Shown: piece after piece, positions 5,173 through 7,411 of the stretch
How positions within the stretch are numbered: the stretch's first letter is position 1
Layout of the letters: each line of letters starts with the position of its first letter
Source of the DNA: UBA4615 sp044359175
Lineage (GTDB): Bacteria > Pseudomonadota > Gammaproteobacteria > Burkholderiales > Burkholderiaceae_E
Assembly: GCA_044359175.1 (NCBI GenBank)
Contig: JBIKMO010000224.1
Location: 1 to 7,411 of the forward strand
DNA length: 7,411 bases
Reading direction: 5' to 3'
Notes under the pieces: generated by a model
Databases searched by the model: none
What the model was told of the DNA's origin: nothing
What the model saw: only the letters and a program-made list of their open reading frames with translations
Translations under genes and position numbers: made by a program

Positions 5173-6582
5173 ATGACCCGTCCACCGCTCAGCGATGCTG
5201 CGCACACCGGCCCTGCGGGCCGACCGCTTGCCGCAGGCAAGGTCCGGCCCACCGCGCTGGTCGTCGGCGCCGGCTGGGCCGGACTGACGGCTGCGGTCGG
5301 TCTGACCGCAACCGGTTGGCAGGTCGATCTGCTCGACGCAGCGCCTCGGGCCGGAGGACGGGCGCGCGCGGTCGAGGTGCGCTTCGGCGCGGCGCGGGTG
5401 GCGGTCGACAACGGCCAGCACCTGCTGATCGGCGCGTATCGGGACACGCTGGCGCTGCTGGCTCGGGTCGGGGTCGACGCCAGCAGCGTGCTGTCGCGGA
5501 CCCCGCTGCGCCTGCGCGGCCCGGGCGGACTCGATCTCCGGGCGGCTCCCCTGCCCGCGCCGCTGAACCTGGCGTGGGCGGTGCTGCGTGCACGCGGCCT
5601 GTCCTGGGCCGAACGGCGCGCGATGGTCTCGCTGGTCGCGGCGCTGCGCCTGAGCGGACCGCAGGCGGTCCCCGACGGCGCCACGGTCGACGGATGGCTC
5701 GCCGCACGGCGCCAGCCGCAGTCGCTGCGGAGGCGGATCTGGGAGCCGCTGTGCATCGGGGCGCTGAACACGCCGCCGGAGCGCGCCTGTGCACGCACCT
5801 TCGCCCGCGTGCTGTGCGACGCGCTGCTCGCGAGGGCGAGCGACAGCGATTTCCTGCTGCCGGTGGCGACGCTCTCCGAGGTGCTGCCCGATCCGACGGT
5901 CGGATGGCTGACCGCCCATGGCGCGCGGGTCCGGCTGCGCACGCCGTGCCGGGCGCTCGAACCGACCGATCGGGACGGCTGGATCGCACGGACCGACGAC
6001 GGACCGCTGGCGGCCGACCGGGTGGTGCTCGCCACGCCGCCCAGGCACGTGGGTCGGCTGCTCGGCGAGCACCTGGATCACGCCACCCGGGCCCGACTCG
6101 ACGCGTTCGCCCACGAGTCGATCGCCACCGTGTGGCTCGCCTGGGATGCGCCGGTCGTGCTGCCCGAGGTGACGATGCTCGAGGAGGACGTCGCCTCCGG
6201 CGGTTTCGGGCAGTGGCTGTTCCGCCGCGAACGGCACGCGCCGGACGGTCCGCGTTCGCTGGCCGGGGTCGTCGTGAGTGCCGCTGGCCGCGGCGAGGTG
6301 CAGCCCGAGCGACTCGCGCGGGCGGTGGCCCGCCAGGTGACCGCGCAGACCGGCTGCCCGCCGCCCGATCACGCGCGGGCGATCGTCGAGCGGCAAGCCA
6401 CCATCCGCTGCGATCCGGCGCGGCCGCGCTTCGAGCCGCACACCCTCGCCAAGACCCTGCGCGGGATCGCCCTGGCCGGAGACTGGTGCTGGCCCGCGTA
6501 TCCGGCAACGCTCGAATCTGCGGTGCGAAGCGGGGATGCGGCAGCCCGATGGCTGACGACCGGGCGTCTGACGAAAGCTTGA
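5173..6582 (+). CDS. hpnE: Hydroxysqualene dehydroxylase HpnE (squalene-associated FAD-dependent oxidoreductase)
   Basis: This 469-residue flavoprotein of the amine-oxidase/phytoene-desaturase fold converts hydroxysqualene to squalene with FAD, the last step of the HpnC-HpnD-HpnE route that feeds hopanoid synthesis. The dinucleotide-binding motif V-V-G-A-G-W-A-G-L is at 30-38 and the G-G-R-A-R-A loop at 61-66. HpnE-specific signatures are D-N-G-Q-H-L-L-I-G-A-Y (79-89), W-E-P-L-C-I-G-A-L-N-T-P (190-201) and the C-terminal FAD segment GDWCWPAYPATLESAVRSG (436-454). The ATG at 5173 is the nearest one before the Rossmann motif and leaves a slightly long, Pro/Ala-rich N-terminus of about 26 residues. 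An in-frame GTG at 5125 is an alternative but lies upstream of the likely -10 box. No clear Shine-Dalgarno is visible. The gene stands alone, without hpnC, hpnD or shc in the window, divergent from epsF and convergent with radA. Confidence 0.93.
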   Translation: MTRPPLSDAAHTGPAGRPLAAGKVRPTALVVGAGWAGLTAAVGLTATGWQVDLLDAAPRAGGRARAVEVRFGAARVAVDNGQHLLIGAYRDTLALLARVGVDASSVLSRTPLRLRGPGGLDLRAAPLPAPLNLAWAVLRARGLSWAERRAMVSLVAALRLSGPQAVPDGATVDGWLAARRQPQSLRRRIWEPLCIGALNTPPERACARTFARVLCDALLARASDSDFLLPVATLSEVLPDPTVGWLTAHGARVRLRTPCRALEPTDRDGWIARTDDGPLAADRVVLATPPRHVGRLLGEHLDHATRARLDAFAHESIATVWLAWDAPVVLPEVTMLEEDVASGGFGQWLFRRERHAPDGPRSLAGVVVSAAGRGEVQPERLARAVARQVTAQTGCPPPDHARAIVERQATIRCDPARPRFEPHTLAKTLRGIALAGDWCWPAYPATLESAVRSGDAAARWLTTGRLTKA

Positions 6583-6601
6583 GCGTTCGGCGCGGCGCGA
6601 C

Positions 6602-7411
6602 TCACCAGGCCGCAACCAGCGCCTGGTCGATGCGGTCCACGCCCACGACCTCGAGCCCCTCGATGGCTTTCCGGGGCACGTTCGCGGCAGGCGCGATCAC
6701 CCGGGCGAACCCGAGCTTCGCCGCCTCGCGCAACCGCTCCTGGCCCCGCGGCGAAGGGCGGATCTCGCCCGCGAGACCCACTTCGCCGAACACCGCCAGC
6801 CCGCGTGGCAGCGGCCGGTCCTTGAGCGACGAGACGATCGCGAACAGCACCGCCAGGTCGGCCGCCGGTTCGCCGACCTTGACGCCGCCCACGGCGTTCA
6901 CGAACACGTCCTGGTCGTAGCACGCGATGCCGGCGTGCCGGTGCAGTACCGCGAGCAGCATCGCCAGCCGGGCCGGTTCCAGGCCCACCGTGAGGCGCCG
7001 CGGATTGGGCACGTGAGCGGTGTCGACCAGCGCCTGCACCTCGACCAGCAGCGGTCGTGTGCCCTCCTGGGTGATCAGCACGCACGAGCCGGCGACCTGG
7101 CGGTCGTGCTGCGACAGGAACAGCGCCGACGGATTGGCTACGCCGCGCAGACCCCGGTCGGTCATCGCGAACACCCCCAGCTCGTTGACCGCACCGAACC
7201 GGTTCTTGACCGCGCGCACGAGTCGAAACGACGAGTGGGCGTCGCCCTCGAAGTACAGCACCGTGTCGACCATGTGCTCGAGCACCCGCGGACCCGCGAG
7301 GGTGCCCTCCTTGGTCACATGCCCGATCATCACCATCGCCACTCCGGTCTGCTTGGCCAGGCGCGTCAGCTGTGCGGCGCAGTCGCGGACCTGCGCGACC
7401 GACCCGGGGGC
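6602..7411 (-). CDS. radA: DNA repair protein RadA, C-terminal 269 residues (5' end outside window)
   Basis: The frame is open to the right edge and ends at the TGA at 6604-6602. The visible part begins A-P-G-S-V-A-Q-V-R-D, which aligns by eye with the middle of RadA/Sms; the zinc finger and Walker A lie beyond the window. RadA is a DnaB-like ATPase that promotes branch migration during homologous recombination. Visible landmarks are G-H-V-T-K-E-G (visible residues 30-36), the RadA-specific K-N-R-F-G motif (69-73), and the Lon-protease-like domain over roughly the last 140 residues, ending P-A-A-N-V-P-R-K-A and a short tail. Where Lon has its catalytic serine (D-G-P-S-A-G), this protein has G-E-P-A-A-D (180-185), as expected for the non-proteolytic RadA version. 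Internal GTG and ATG codons near 7342 are not real starts. It converges with hpnE with 19 bases between stop codons, and I see no T-tract hairpin there. Confidence 0.97.
   Translation of the reverse strand, partial: APGSVAQVRDCAAQLTRLAKQTGVAMVMIGHVTKEGTLAGPRVLEHMVDTVLYFEGDAHSSFRLVRAVKNRFGAVNELGVFAMTDRGLRGVANPSALFLSQHDRQVAGSCVLITQEGTRPLLVEVQALVDTAHVPNPRRLTVGLEPARLAMLLAVLHRHAGIACYDQDVFVNAVGGVKVGEPAADLAVLFAIVSSLKDRPLPRGLAVFGEVGLAGEIRPSPRGQERLREAAKLGFARVIAPAANVPRKAIEGLEVVGVDRIDQALVAAW

Noticed and set aside
6583..6601. Possible bidirectional terminator between hpnE and radA.
   Set aside because: The 19-base gap is GC-rich but shows no stable hairpin followed by a T-tract on either strand.
4972..6615. 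A 547-codon open frame on the minus strand opposite hpnE.
   Set aside because: Low-complexity Arg/Pro/Gln-rich translation, fully antisense to a clear HpnE; no start signal or family resemblance.

Overview
The window is very GC-rich, gene-dense DNA with the codon pattern of a high-GC proteobacterium. The best guess is a betaproteobacterium of the Burkholderiales type. This rests on the pairing of EpsF-type and EpsG-type chain-length proteins, which are mostly found in betaproteobacterial exopolysaccharide (EPS) clusters, together with a proteobacterial HpnE and RadA. The genus cannot be read from the sequence.

Layout. Positions 4975 down to 1 hold a tightly packed leftward operon for assembly of a secreted polysaccharide. 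In transcription order it carries epsF (Wzz-like chain-length determinant, 4975-3539), epsG (tyrosine-kinase-like partner, 3542-2613), a glycoside hydrolase family 16 gene (2607-1705), a WzxC-like flippase (1680-268), and the first 90 codons of a glycosyltransferase (271-1, running off the left edge). Gene junctions are 4-base ATGA-type overlaps or gaps of 5-24 bases, so the genes are probably co-transcribed and partly translationally coupled. A 197-base divergent intergenic region (4976-5172) separates this operon from hpnE (5173-6582, plus strand), which encodes the FAD-dependent hydroxysqualene dehydroxylase of hopanoid/squalene biosynthesis. hpnE converges, 19 bases apart, with the 3' part of radA (6602-7411, minus strand), a DNA recombination ATPase that runs off the right edge.

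How the genes work together. The glycosyltransferase would add sugars to the lipid-linked repeat unit, the flippase would move it across the inner membrane, EpsF with EpsG would set polymerisation and chain length, and the exported GH16 enzyme could trim or release polymer. HpnE and RadA are separate functions that mark the chromosomal edge of the EPS island.

The most notable observation is in EpsG. Residues 36-88 form two 24-residue repeats with a 5-residue spacer, which is exactly the layout of the MshEN cyclic-di-GMP-binding module. EpsG also has arginine in place of the Walker A lysine and no C-terminal tyrosine cluster. EpsG may therefore be a nucleotide-second-messenger-controlled ATPase partner of EpsF rather than a classical autophosphorylating kinase. 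No CRISPR, IS element, tRNA, rRNA or prophage signature was seen.
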